Of a stretch of DNA of 64,000 nucleotides, positions 16,801-25,401 are shown in pieces. This DNA is from Streptomyces natalensis ATCC 27448 (GTDB lineage Bacteria > Actinomycetota > Actinomycetes > Streptomycetales > Streptomycetaceae): contig NZ_JRKI01000061.1 of the NCBI RefSeq assembly GCF_000935125.1, positions 372,001 to 436,000 of the forward strand, in the 5' to 3' direction. Each line of letters opens with the position of its first letter. Position 1 is the first letter of the stretch. The translations under genes were made by a program, and so were the position numbers. The notes beneath the pieces were generated by a model. It had not been told where the DNA came from. It made no database searches and saw only the letters and a program-made list of their open reading frames with translations.

Positions 16801-16989
16801 ACCATGAGACTAGGGGCCCACCTGCGGCTGCGTCCCGGTTTTGCCCACTTCCGCCCCCATGCGGGGGACCTTTCCCCGACCCCCGCCACGGCACCCTCGC
16901 CATGCGCTACGACCGCCTCCGGGCCCCTCCCCGCGGCCCCGCAAAACCCTGTTCCTGAACACCCCATCAGAGCTGGTAGTGTTCTACCC

Positions 16990-17012
16990 GTCGCCGAGAG
17001 AACACCGGCGAC
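16990..17012 (+). other. Hairpin just upstream of tRNA-Arg
   Basis: Perfect 7-bp inverted repeat GTCGCCG / CGGCGAC with a nine-base loop, ending three bases before the mature tRNA 5' end. A -10-like TAGTGT lies at about 16976-16981, so the hairpin would be in the 5' leader of the precursor and may guide RNase P or protect the end. That role is inferred. Confidence 0.4.
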
Positions 17013-17015
17013 AAC

Positions 17016-17087
17016 GCCCCCGTAGCTCAGGGGATAGAGCAACGGCCTCCGGAGCCGTGTGCGCAGGTTCGAATCCTGCCGGGGGCA
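17016..17087 (+). tRNA. tRNA-Arg (anticodon CCG)
   Basis: A full cloverleaf can be drawn: acceptor GCCCCCG/CGGGGGC, D-arm with AGCTCAGGGGATAGAGC, anticodon stem ACGGC/GCCGT enclosing the loop CTCCGGA (anticodon CCG), and T-arm GCAGG TTCGAAT CCTGC. Discriminator base A; CCA is not encoded. It reads the CGG arginine codon, frequent in this high-GC genome. It lies upstream of a CheY-like gene and nrtL, which are on the other strand. Confidence 0.96.
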
Positions 17088-17441
17088 CTTCGCAGAAACC
17101 AGCGTGATCATGCCGGGTATCTGCGCGAGTGCCGAAAATCAAAGGGTCGGTCCCAGTTTCATGGGCCCGGCCCTTTGGCGTTTCTCGTGGGTCCCGCCCT
17201 TTGCCGTTCTTGTGGTCCGGCCCCTTGGCATGGCGGAGCGGGCCGCGGGGGCGCCTGGAGCCGTGGATGCGCTTGAGTGCGCCGGCGGCGACGTCCTTTG
17301 CCCGTGGGGCCTTTGCGTACGGCGGTGGCGGCGCGGGGAGGCCGACGCGCTGCCCCGGCTGCGGGCCCGGGGCGCCGCACGCGGCCGCATGCTGCGCGCC
17401 CGTGGCCCCCGGCGGTCGGCGCGGAGCGGGGTGGTGGCCGG
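17088..17441. other. tRNA-Arg / P450 intergenic region
   Basis: 354 bases without a supported gene. It holds the hairpin 17141-17176 and, overlapping its right arm, three imperfect direct copies of a 23-25 base unit (GGGCCCGGCCCTTTGGCGTTT, GGGTCCCGCCCTTTGCCGTT and GGTCCGGCCCCTTGGCA, each quoted in part) between 17163 and 17230. The rest is GC-rich and featureless. Confidence 0.5.
17141..17176. terminator. Bidirectional-looking terminator after tRNA-Arg
   Basis: A 14-bp stem with one mismatch and one wobble: AAAGGGTCGGTCCC pairs with GGGCCCGGCCCTTT around the loop AGTTTCAT. The AAA/TTT ends give U tracts in both directions, so it can end both the tRNA transcript and read-through from the convergent P450 gene. 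Confidence 0.75.
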
Positions 17442-18737
17442 TCAGCCGTTGAGGTGGACCGGGAGGGACTCGATTCCGTAGACGATGGAGAGCTTGCGGA
17501 ATTCGAGGTCCTCGGGCCGGGCGGCCAGGCGCATGGCGGGAAAGCGGCGGACCAGGGCGGGATAGGCGGCCCGCAGTTCCATACGGGCGAGTTCCGCGCC
17601 GACGCAGCGGTGTATTCCGTAGCCGAAGGCGAGGTGGGAGGGAACATTGCGGGAGGGGTCGAACTGCTCCATTTCCGGGCCGAGTTTGCCATCGCGGTCG
17701 GCGCCGCTGAGGGAGCAGAGGACGACGTCTCCGGAAGAGATCTGTACGCCGCCGATTTCGAGGTCCTCGCGGGCGAAGCGGGGGAAAGCGACCTGGACGA
17801 CGGTGAGATAGCGGAGGAGTTCTTCGACGTAGCGCTCGATGGTGTCGGAGTCGGTGTCGTCGTTCTTGAGGGCGTCGAAATGCTTCGGGTCCTGGAGGAG
17901 GACCAGGGCGCCGAGGGCGAGCATGCTGGCGGTGGTTTCGAAGCCGCCGGTCAGCACGCCGTCGGCGAGGCCCGCGAGTTCTTCGTCGCTGACCGAGTCG
18001 CCGTGTTCCTTGACGATCATGCCGAGCAGGCCGTCGCCCGGGTTCTCCCGCTGCTTCTTGACGATGTCCCGGAAATAGGAGAGGGATTCGGATATGGCGC
18101 CGAAGGAGGCGTTCGCCCCGCTGAACAGGTCGAAGCGGGCGGCGCTGAGGCGTTCGAAGTCGACTCGGTCCTCGTAAGGGACGCCGAGGAGTTCGCAGAT
18201 GACGAGGGAGGGGATGGGCAGGGCGAAGGAATGGACGATATCGACGGGGTCGCCGTTTTTGCCCGCCGCTTCCATGGCGTCGAGACGCTCTTCGACGATC
18301 TCGTGGATACGGGGGGTGAGGCGGCCGAGGCGGCGCATCGTGAATTCGGGGGTGAGGAGGCGGCGGAGGCGCGTATGGACCGGCGGGTCGGCGAATCCCA
18401 GGCCGCCGGGGTTCTGTTCGGCGCCGGCACCCGCCTTGCCGACGAGGTTGGTGAAGTCCGAACTGAAGGCATTGACCTTCCCGAGGACCTGCTTGACCTC
18501 GTCATAGCCGGTGACCAGCCAGACGTTGGCGGCTATCGGCACCGGAAGCTGGGAGATCGGCTCCTTCTCCCGGACCGCACCCAATTCGCCCACGGGGTCG
18601 AGCCCCTCGCGCCGCAGCGGCATCAGAACGGACTCGGGCAAGAAAGACATTCGAGACAGGTCGAAGCCTTTCCTGCGCGTTCTCGCCAGATACATGCGGC
18701 CGGCCCAGGCGATGATCCGGGAACGGAGAGTCGTCAT
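17442..18737 (-). CDS. Cytochrome P450
   Basis: Soluble bacterial P450, 431 residues. The haem-ligand loop reads HLAFGYGIHRCVGAELARMEL (quoted without flanks), with the Cys in IHRCVG near residue 382. The K-helix ExxR is EELLR near 309. The I-helix reads GGFETTAS, so the usual acid before the Thr pair is Glu instead of Asp. It begins with about 45 extra residues (MTTLRSRIIAWAGRMYLA) before the SFLPES start of typical CYP105/CYP107-like enzymes. No ferredoxin gene follows and no biosynthetic cluster surrounds it, so redox partner and substrate are unknown. ATG start at 18737. Confidence 0.93.
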   Translation of the reverse strand: MTTLRSRIIAWAGRMYLARTRRKGFDLSRMSFLPESVLMPLRREGLDPVGELGAVREKEPISQLPVPIAANVWLVTGYDEVKQVLGKVNAFSSDFTNLVGKAGAGAEQNPGGLGFADPPVHTRLRRLLTPEFTMRRLGRLTPRIHEIVEERLDAMEAAGKNGDPVDIVHSFALPIPSLVICELLGVPYEDRVDFERLSAARFDLFSGANASFGAISESLSYFRDIVKKQRENPGDGLLGMIVKEHGDSVSDEELAGLADGVLTGGFETTASMLALGALVLLQDPKHFDALKNDDTDSDTIERYVEELLRYLTVVQVAFPRFAREDLEIGGVQISSGDVVLCSLSGADRDGKLGPEMEQFDPSRNVPSHLAFGYGIHRCVGAELARMELRAAYPALVRRFPAMRLAARPEDLEFRKLSIVYGIESLPVHLNG

Positions 18738-19688
18738 GACGCTAATACTGCCTTTCGTCGAGGGGGTCGGTCACCCGCACTCCGCGGCCCATCGGGGCCG
18801 AGACGGCACGGGACCTCCACTCGGCGTGCACGGATGAGACGTACGCCATAGCCCCTCGCTCGGCGGCGGCGGGTCATGGCGCGGGGTCCATGCCCTCGAC
18901 CGGTGTCCCGGTCGGCCGCAGCAGCGTGTCGGCTCGGCCTCGTGGTTCGGTGTGGTTTCGGTCTGTGGGGTCGGTGAGGGCTGGGGGCTGAGGGGCTTGG
19001 TTGCCTGGTGGGCTGGTGGGTCTTTTCGGCGGTGGTGCGGTCGGTGCTGCGGTGCGGTGGGGCTTTTCGGGGTGTTCTGCGGGCGTTCTTCGGGTGTTCT
19101 TCGCGTCTTCTTCGGGTGCTGCGTTCGGTCGGCGGCCGTCGAGGGAGTTCGGCGCGGCGGTGCGTCGAGTTCCTTGACGCCGGTCGGAGCGTTCAGGTTG
19201 TCCGGTCGGTCCGGACGAGTTTACAAAGTGCCCTTGGGGGCGTTGACGGAACGAGGGCGTAACGAAGAAGGGGACGGCGGGATGTCAGGGAGGTACCCCG
19301 GCCGTCGTACCCCCCTGCGCGCCGCCTTGCCGTCGCGAACTGGGCCTGCCAGTAGGCCGGGACGGCGTCGGGATGCCGGGTGCCGTCGTCCCGGCCGGCA
19401 GCCCGGCGCCTTCCGGGCGGCGCCGGCGGCGGGTGCGGGGCGTGGCGAACGCCTCATGCCCCGATCGGGCGGTCCCCGCGATCCGTACGACGGGCCGGTG
19501 ACAGCGACACCGACACCGACACCCGCACCGACGGTGGCCAACGGCACGACGCGAGGGGCGGAGTTGGTGCCGGGTGCGTCGCGGGTGGGGGCGCGGGCGA
19601 CGGCGCGCGATCCTGGAAGCGGCCGCCGCCCCGAACACCGGGTGCGACATAACGGATATATGGCTCACCGCTTGCTACGTTGCCTGGC
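18738..19688. other. Gene-free region with keto-rich tract
   Basis: About 950 bases separate the divergent P450 and FtsW-like genes, unusually long for this chromosome. The stretch around 18940-19140 is strongly G/T-rich on the plus strand with few A or C, and carries near-repeats of TTCTTCGGGTG. A short tandem GACACC repeat lies near 19505-19525. Long open frames cross the region but encode Arg/Gly/Cys-rich low-quality proteins, so I do not call a gene. Promoters for both flanking genes must lie here; CATAACGGATATATGG near 19647-19662 is the only AT-rich candidate in front of the FtsW-like gene. Confidence 0.45.
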
Positions 19689-21131
19689 ATGACGGCAACG
19701 GCATCGGCGGCTCCCGCGCGACCCGCGGACACTCCCCCACCCTTGCCGCTGCCCCCGAAGCGGCGGGGCGTCGAACTGGGCCTCCTGGTGGGCGCCGTAC
19801 TCATCAGCATCTGCGGCTATCTGACGGTGGGCGCCGCCACCGGGCACGCGCTGCCGGCCGGAGCGGTCACCTACGGCGCCGGACTGGCCGCGCTCGCCCT
19901 GCTCGCGCATCTCGCCGTACGGCTGCGCGCCCCGTACGCCGATCCGCTGCTGCTGCCCATCGCCGTGCTGCTCAACGGTCTCGGCCTGGTGCTGATCTTC
20001 CGGCTCGATCTGGAGACGCCCGGCGACCGGGCCGCGCCCGCGCAGCTGGTGTGGTCGACGGTGGGCGTCGGGCTGTTCACCGCCGTGGTGGTGCTGCTGC
20101 GCGACCACCGCACGCTCCAGCGGTTCGCCTACCCCTGTGCCGCGCTCGCCCTGCTGCTGATGGTGGCGCCGATCCTGTTCCCGGCCGTCAACGGCGCCAA
20201 GATCTGGATCCGGGTGGCGGGGTTCTCGTTCCAGCCCGGGGAGTTCGCCAAGGTGCTGATCACCGTTTTCTTCGCGGCGTATCTGGCGGCGAACCGCGAG
20301 GTGCTGGCCGACATCGGGCACGCGGGGTGGAGCGGGCGGCTGCCGCCCGGCCGGGTGCTGGGGCCGGTGGTGGCGATCTGGCTGGTCAGTGTGGGTGTCC
20401 TGGTGCTGGAGCGGGATCTGGGGACCTCGCTGCTGTTCTTCGGGATCTTCGTGGTGCTGCTGTACGTGGCCACCGGGCGGGTCGGGTGGCTGGCGGTCGG
20501 GCTGCTGCTGGCGGCGGGCGGGGCGACGGCGGTGGCGACGCTGGAGCCGCATGTGCACGGGCGGGTGACGGACTGGCTGCATCCGTTCGCGGGGATCGCG
20601 GCGGGCCGGGGGCCGGGGCAGCTGGCGCAGTCGCTGTTCGCGTTCGCGGCGGGCGGACTGCTGGGGACGGGGCTCGGCCAGGGCGACTCCCAGCTGATCG
20701 GATTCGCCATGAAGTCCGACTTCGTGCTGGCGACGGTCGGCGAGGAGCTGGGTCTGGCGGGGCTGACCGCGCTCTTCGTGCTCTACGCGCTGCTGGTGGG
20801 GTGCGGCTTCCGCGCCGCGCTGGGCATCCGCGAGCCGTTCGGCGGGCTGCTGGCCGTGGGGCTGGCCGCGCTGCCCGCCGTCCAGGTCTTCGTCATCGCG
20901 GGCGGGGTGATGGGGCTGATTCCGCTCACGGGGATGGCGATGCCGTTCCTGGCGCAGGGCGGGTCGTCGGTGGTGACGAACTGGATCATCGTGGCGCTGC
21001 TGGCGCGGATCAGCGACCGGGCACGGGCGCCGGAGGGGGCGGGTGAGCGGAGGGACGAAACGGCACACCACCCCGTCCCGGAACACAGCCCGCCCCCCGA
21101 ACCCCGCTCCGCCCCGGAGTCCCGCCCATGA
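19689..21131 (+). CDS. FtsW/RodA/SpoVE-family SEDS peptidoglycan glycosyltransferase
   Basis: Polytopic membrane glycan polymerase that extends peptidoglycan strands from lipid II and works with a class B PBP. The 480-residue protein has about ten to twelve hydrophobic segments and the family motifs NGAKIWIRVAGFSFQPGEFAKV, ERDLGTSLLFFG and the C-terminal GMAMPFLAQGGSSVVTNWI (each within 20 residues when trimmed). The ATG at 19689 lacks a ribosome site, so translation may be leaderless or weak; a TTG at 19680 is in frame. The end overlaps the PBP gene by four bases (ATGA). Streptomycetes carry several SEDS-PBP pairs; this one looks like an additional pair rather than the division-cluster ftsW. 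Confidence 0.92.
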   Translation: MTATASAAPARPADTPPPLPLPPKRRGVELGLLVGAVLISICGYLTVGAATGHALPAGAVTYGAGLAALALLAHLAVRLRAPYADPLLLPIAVLLNGLGLVLIFRLDLETPGDRAAPAQLVWSTVGVGLFTAVVVLLRDHRTLQRFAYPCAALALLLMVAPILFPAVNGAKIWIRVAGFSFQPGEFAKVLITVFFAAYLAANREVLADIGHAGWSGRLPPGRVLGPVVAIWLVSVGVLVLERDLGTSLLFFGIFVVLLYVATGRVGWLAVGLLLAAGGATAVATLEPHVHGRVTDWLHPFAGIAAGRGPGQLAQSLFAFAAGGLLGTGLGQGDSQLIGFAMKSDFVLATVGEELGLAGLTALFVLYALLVGCGFRAALGIREPFGGLLAVGLAALPAVQVFVIAGGVMGLIPLTGMAMPFLAQGGSSVVTNWIIVALLARISDRARAPEGAGERRDETAHHPVPEHSPPPEPRSAPESRP

Positions 21132-22612
21132 CCCGCTGCATCCGGCAGACCGCCGCGCTGTGCGCCCTGCTCCTGGTCGCGCTGCTGGTCAACGCCGCGC
21201 GGGTGCAGCTGTGGGAGGCCGGGTCCTACAGCGCCAATGCCGCCAACCGCCGTGCCGCACTGGCCCGTTACGCGCAGCCGCGGGGGCCCGTGCTCGTGGC
21301 GGGCCGGCCCGTCACCGGCTCCCGGGACAGCGGCGGGCGGCTGCGGTACGAGCGCACGTATACCGACGGCCCCCTGTACGCGCCGGTCACCGGCTATGCC
21401 TCGCAGCTCTACGGCACCTCCCTGCTGGAGCGCGCCGAGGACGGCATCCTGGCCGGCACCGACGACCGGCTGGCCACCTTCCCCTGGTGGGACCGGATCA
21501 TCCGCGGCCACCGGCCCCCCGGCAGCGTCGCCACCAGCATCGACCCCGCCCTCCAGCGCGCCGCGTTCGGGGCGCTGGGCCGCAGGAAGGGCGCGGTGGT
21601 CGCGCTGGAACCGCGCAGCGGACGGATCCTGGCGCTGGCCAGCACCCCGTCGTACGACCCCACCGCCCTCTCCGGCAACGGCACGTCGGTCGCCGCCGAC
21701 TGGCGGCGGCTGACCGGTGCGGCCCACCGGCCGATGCTCGACCGGGCGGTCGAGCGGGCCTATCCGCCCGGTTCGGTCTTCAAGGTCGTCACCGCGGTGG
21801 CGGCGCTGGAGAGCCGTACGGTGACCGACATCGACGCCCCCACGGACACCCCCGACCCCTACACCCTGCCCGGCACCGCCACCCGGCTGGGCAACTCCGT
21901 GCCCGGCTGCCGCAACGCAAGCCTCAGGGACGCCTTCCGGCTCTCCTGCAACACCGTCTTCGCGCGGCTGGGAGCCCGGATCGGGCTGCACACCATGGCC
22001 CAGGTCGCCGAGCGGTTCGGCTTCAACGACCGCCGGCTGCGGATCCCCTTCCCCGTGGCGGCCAGCACCTTCGGTACGACGATGGACGCCTCGCAGGTCG
22101 CGCAGTCGGCGATCGGGCAGTTCGACACCACCGCCACCCCGCTCCAGATGGCGATGGTCGCATCGGCGGTCGCCAACGGGGGGATCCTCACGCCGCCGTA
22201 TCTGGTGGACGCGGTGACCAATGCCCGCGGGACCACCCTCGACACCGGTCCGCAGCGGCCCGCGCGCCAGGTGATGTCCCCGGCCGTCGCCGGGCAGCTC
22301 CAGGAGCTGATGGTCGACGCGGTGGCGCACGGGAGCGGCCGGCAGGCCGCGCTCGACGGTGCGACGGTGGGCGGGAAGACCGGTACCGCGCAGCACGGTG
22401 TGCGCAACGAAGGGGTGCCGTACGCCTGGTTCGTCTCCTGGGCGCGGGCCGAGGACAGCGCCGAGCCGTCGGTGGCGGTGGCCGTGGTGGTCGAGGATGC
22501 CTCGGCGGACCGGTCGGACATCAGCGGCGGCAGCGTCGCGGCGCCCGTGGCCCGCGCGGTGATGGCGGCCGCACTGCGGCGCGACGGGCACACCGTGCCG
22601 CCGTCACAATGA
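21128..22612 (+). CDS. Class B penicillin-binding protein (transpeptidase)
   Basis: Membrane-anchored D,D-transpeptidase that crosslinks peptidoglycan, partner of the overlapping SEDS polymerase. The 494-residue protein has one N-terminal membrane helix (about residues 6-25), a PBP-dimer region, and a transpeptidase domain with the three motifs: SVFK in YPPGSVFKVV (Ser near 219), SCN in FRLSCNTVF near 274, and KTGT in VGGKTGTAQ near 418. ATG at 21128 overlaps the preceding stop. The gene resembles streptomycete PbpA-like proteins. Four bases separate it from the following HD-domain gene, so all three are probably one operon. Confidence 0.94.
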   Translation: MTRCIRQTAALCALLLVALLVNAARVQLWEAGSYSANAANRRAALARYAQPRGPVLVAGRPVTGSRDSGGRLRYERTYTDGPLYAPVTGYASQLYGTSLLERAEDGILAGTDDRLATFPWWDRIIRGHRPPGSVATSIDPALQRAAFGALGRRKGAVVALEPRSGRILALASTPSYDPTALSGNGTSVAADWRRLTGAAHRPMLDRAVERAYPPGSVFKVVTAVAALESRTVTDIDAPTDTPDPYTLPGTATRLGNSVPGCRNASLRDAFRLSCNTVFARLGARIGLHTMAQVAERFGFNDRRLRIPFPVAASTFGTTMDASQVAQSAIGQFDTTATPLQMAMVASAVANGGILTPPYLVDAVTNARGTTLDTGPQRPARQVMSPAVAGQLQELMVDAVAHGSGRQAALDGATVGGKTGTAQHGVRNEGVPYAWFVSWARAEDSAEPSVAVAVVVEDASADRSDISGGSVAAPVARAVMAAALRRDGHTVPPSQ

Positions 22613-22616
22613 CCGT

Positions 22617-23078
22617 ATGACGGAAACGACACCCGCCCGCCCGCTGTCGCTCACCGAGGTCGAGGAGCTGGCGCGGCAGGCGCACGCGGGTCAGACCGAC
22701 AAGGCCGGCCGCCCGTACGCCGAGCATCTGGCCGCGGTGGCGGCGTGCGTACGGGAGCGGGGCGGCACCGCGGAGCAGATCGCGGCGGCCTGGCTGCACG
22801 ACGCCGTCGAGGATGCGGCGCTGAGCGAGGAGTGGCTGGCGGGGGCTCCGCTGAGCCCGGCGACCAAGGAGATGGTCCTGGCCGTCACCAAGCGGGCGGG
22901 CGAAGGGGTCGAGGCGTACACCGCCCGCATCCTGGCCACGCCCGGTGCGCTGCTCGTCAAGGAGGCGGATCTGGCGCACAACGCGGATCCGGTCCGGCTG
23001 GCCGCCCTGGACGGCGCGACGCGGGAACGGCTGACGGCCAAGTACGCAAAGGTACGGGCCCTGTTGGGCCTGCGGTAG
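22617..23078 (+). CDS. Small HD-domain phosphohydrolase-like protein
   Basis: 153 residues, matching the single-domain HD family related to the hydrolase half of SpoT and to Mesh1. The metal-binding pattern is visible as YAEHLAAVAA near residue 38 (first His), AWLHDAVEDA near 60 (HD pair) and LLVKEADLAHNADPV near 116 (final Asp). It may hydrolyse (p)ppGpp or another nucleotide, but that is inferred from the fold only. ATG four bases after the PBP stop indicates translational coupling with wall-synthesis genes, which could link nucleotide signalling to growth. Confidence 0.8.
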   Translation: MTETTPARPLSLTEVEELARQAHAGQTDKAGRPYAEHLAAVAACVRERGGTAEQIAAAWLHDAVEDAALSEEWLAGAPLSPATKEMVLAVTKRAGEGVEAYTARILATPGALLVKEADLAHNADPVRLAALDGATRERLTAKYAKVRALLGLR

Positions 23079-23144
23079 CCGCCGCGGGAGTCCATACGCC
23101 GGACGGCCCCGCAGAAAGCTGCCGTATGCAGCTACTGTGCGGCG

Positions 23145-23978
23145 ATGACCCTTCCGACGAGCGTCGCACCGCCTTCGCCCCCCCGGCCCGCCCGTGTGAT
23201 CGCCGCGCTGGACGGCGTGGGCGTCCGCCGCTTCACCACCGACCAGATCATCCTCGACGGCATCGACTGGTCCGTACGCGCCGGTGAGCACTGGGCGCTG
23301 CTCGGTGCCAACGGCGCGGGCAAGACGACGATCCTGCGGCTCATCGGCGCGCTGATGTTCCCGACCGTGGGGAGTGTCGAGGTGCTGGGGCACCGGCTCG
23401 GCCGTGTCGATGTGCGCGAGCTGCGGGCCGTCATCGGGCTGGTCTCCGGCGCGCAGAAGGTGCCGCAGGACGCGACGGGCCATACGGTCGTGCTGACCGG
23501 TGCGAGTGGCACCGTGCAGCCGCTGTGGCGCACATACGACGCGGAGGTCCGCGAGCGCGCGCACGAGCTGCTGGCCGAACTGGACTGCAAGGAGCTGGCG
23601 GACCGGCCGTACGGGGTGTGTTCGGGGGGCCAGCGGGCCCGGATCCTGATCGCCCGCGCGTTGATGTCACAGCCCTCGCTGCTGCTCCTGGACGAGCCGT
23701 TCAACGCCCTCGATCTGCCCTCGCGCGAGGACCTGATCGACACCCTGCACCAACTGGCCCTGGGACGGCCGGAGTTGGCGACCGTCACGGTCACCCACCA
23801 CCTGGAGGAGCTCTCCCCGGCCATCGGCCACGCCCTGCTGCTGCGCGATGGGCGGGTGCAGGCGCGCGGTCCGGTGGCCGAGGTGCTGACCGGGGAACGG
23901 ATGACCGCGTGCTTCGGCCGGCCGATCGAGGTGTCCCGGCACGAGGGCCGCTGGCTGGCGCGGTCGGGGCGGCGGTAG
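23145..23978 (+). CDS. Stand-alone ABC transporter ATPase
   Basis: 277-residue ATP-binding protein with Walker A GANGAGKTT, signature CSGGQRARILIARAL, Walker B LLLLDEPF, and switch His in VTVTHHLEEL. No permease or binding protein lies beside it. The pattern with a degenerate Q-loop region and HHLEE resembles ATPases of the molybdate/ModF or YfmF-like soluble type, so it may act with permeases encoded elsewhere or in a non-transport role. Start ATG at 23145; an ACTGTGCGGCG stretch precedes it without a convincing ribosome site. Confidence 0.88.
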   Translation: MTLPTSVAPPSPPRPARVIAALDGVGVRRFTTDQIILDGIDWSVRAGEHWALLGANGAGKTTILRLIGALMFPTVGSVEVLGHRLGRVDVRELRAVIGLVSGAQKVPQDATGHTVVLTGASGTVQPLWRTYDAEVRERAHELLAELDCKELADRPYGVCSGGQRARILIARALMSQPSLLLLDEPFNALDLPSREDLIDTLHQLALGRPELATVTVTHHLEELSPAIGHALLLRDGRVQARGPVAEVLTGERMTACFGRPIEVSRHEGRWLARSGRR

Positions 23979-24040
23979 GACCTGTCCGATGAATCGCCGG
24001 GGCCGCGGGCCGCGGACGGGGATCGCCGCGGGCCGCGCGC

Positions 24041-25147
24041 TCAGTTCTGCGTCCCCTGCGCGATGGCCTCGGCCACCTCGGCCGTACGGGCCGCCTCCTC
24101 GGCGGCGAAGCGTTCCGCGTCCAGTCTTTCGGCGAGTTCCTCGTCCTCGGCCATCAGCAGATCGAGGTTGGAGTCGCCCATCTCGAAGACGCCCATGTCC
24201 ACGTAGGCGCGCTGGAGGCGTTCGCCCCACAGGCCGATGTCCTTGACGCAGGGCACGATGCGGCTGAAGAGCAGCTTGCGGAAGAGGTGCAGGAATTCGG
24301 AGCGCTCGGTGAACTCGGCGGCCTCCTGCTTGGGTATGCCGAAGTTCTCCAGCACCTCCAGGCCGCGCAGCCGGTCGCGCATCAGATAGCAGCCCTCGAT
24401 GACGAAGTCCTCGCGTTCGCGCAGTTCGGCGTCGGTGAGCTGCTTGTAGTAGTCGCGCAGCGCCATCCGGCCAAAAGCGACGTGGCGGGCCTCGTCCTGC
24501 ATGACGTAGGCGAGGATCTGCTTGGGCAGCGGTTTGGTGGTGGTGTCGCGGATCATGCCGAAGGCGGCCAGCGCCAGGCCCTCTATCAGGACCTGCATGC
24601 CGAGGTAGGGCATGTCCCAGCGGGAGTCGCCCAGGGTGTCGGCGAGCAGCGACTGGAGATTGTCGTTGACCGGGTAGAGCATCCCGATCTTTTCCTTCAG
24701 GAAGCGGGCGTAGATCTCCGCGTGCCGGGCCTCGTCCATGGTCTGGGTGGCGGAGTAGAACTTCGCGTCCATGTCGGGGACGGACTCCACGATGCGCGCA
24801 GCGCACACCATCGCGCCCTGCTCGCCGTGCAGGAACTGGCTGAACTGCCAGGAGGTGTAGTGCTGGCGGAGGTCGCCGCGGTCCTTTTCGGTCAGCTTGT
24901 CCCAGTACTTGGTGCCGTACAGGGACATGGACTCATCCGGGGTGCCGAGCGGGTCCTTGGGGTCGACCTCCAGGTCCCAGTCGATGCGCAGATTGGCGTC
25001 CCACTGCTTGTCCTTGCCCTTCTGGTAGAGGGCGAGCAGCCGGTCGCGGCCGTCGTCGTACTCCCAGCTGAAGCGGGCGGCCCCGGTCGCGGGCACCGCC
25101 CACGGGTCCTCGCCCGGGTTCTGAACGTACAGATCGCGGCTCGACAC
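24041..25147 (-). CDS. Ferritin-like di-iron protein (AurF / R2-like oxidase family)
   Basis: 368 residues. The four-helix di-iron ligand set is visible: Glu in HGEQGAMVCAAR near residue 110, ExxH in TMDEARHAEIYARFL near 142, Glu in VLIEGLALAAFG near 192, and a second ExxH in VMQDEARHVAFGRM near 221. This fold carries out O2-dependent oxidation (for example aminoarene N-oxygenation or radical formation), so an oxidase or oxygenase role is likely, but the substrate is unknown. The C-terminus is Glu/Ala-rich. It is divergent from a second di-iron gene at 25402, with a TetR gene just beyond, suggesting shared regulation. ATG at 25147 with GGAGG. Confidence 0.82.
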   Translation of the reverse strand: MSSRDLYVQNPGEDPWAVPATGAARFSWEYDDGRDRLLALYQKGKDKQWDANLRIDWDLEVDPKDPLGTPDESMSLYGTKYWDKLTEKDRGDLRQHYTSWQFSQFLHGEQGAMVCAARIVESVPDMDAKFYSATQTMDEARHAEIYARFLKEKIGMLYPVNDNLQSLLADTLGDSRWDMPYLGMQVLIEGLALAAFGMIRDTTTKPLPKQILAYVMQDEARHVAFGRMALRDYYKQLTDAELREREDFVIEGCYLMRDRLRGLEVLENFGIPKQEAAEFTERSEFLHLFRKLLFSRIVPCVKDIGLWGERLQRAYVDMGVFEMGDSNLDLLMAEDEELAERLDAERFAAEEAARTAEVAEAIAQGTQN

Positions 25148-25254
25148 GGACGCCTCCTCAGCTGTTCACACTCATCGCACACACACCGGATTCAGTCGAC
25201 ACACGCTTATCAAACGCGCCACCGAGGGCAGTCGTTGGCAGGCTCACACGTTTC

Positions 25255-25272
25255 TTACTGGCGAGTCAATAA
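25255..25272. promoter_or_regulatory. Palindromic operator candidate between the two di-iron genes
   Basis: TTACTGGCGAGTCAATAA is an 18-base imperfect palindrome (6 of 9 pairs, with the ends TTA/TAA matching) in the 254-base divergent region. On the minus strand TTGACT, a good -35 box, lies inside it; on the plus strand a TTGACG lies at 25288-25293. Size and symmetry suit a TetR-type repressor, and a TetR gene lies downstream at 26422. A looser CTTAC...ATAAG copy follows at 25296-25319. Confidence 0.4.
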
Positions 25273-25401
25273 GTCGCGCAGGGGGGATTGACGGGCTTAC
25301 TGACACGCAGTCTCATAAGAGACGTTCCGGCGTGACCGCCGGTAACTCCCGTGATTCCGGTACCGCATGAGCGAGAAACCCATGAGTGAGGTAGCCACGC
25401 C

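Noticed and set aside
18952..19692. 246-codon frame in the gap between P450 and FtsW-like gene
   Set aside because: Cys/Gly/Arg/Trp-rich without any recognised motif, and it runs into the FtsW start. Probably made possible by the keto-rich composition.
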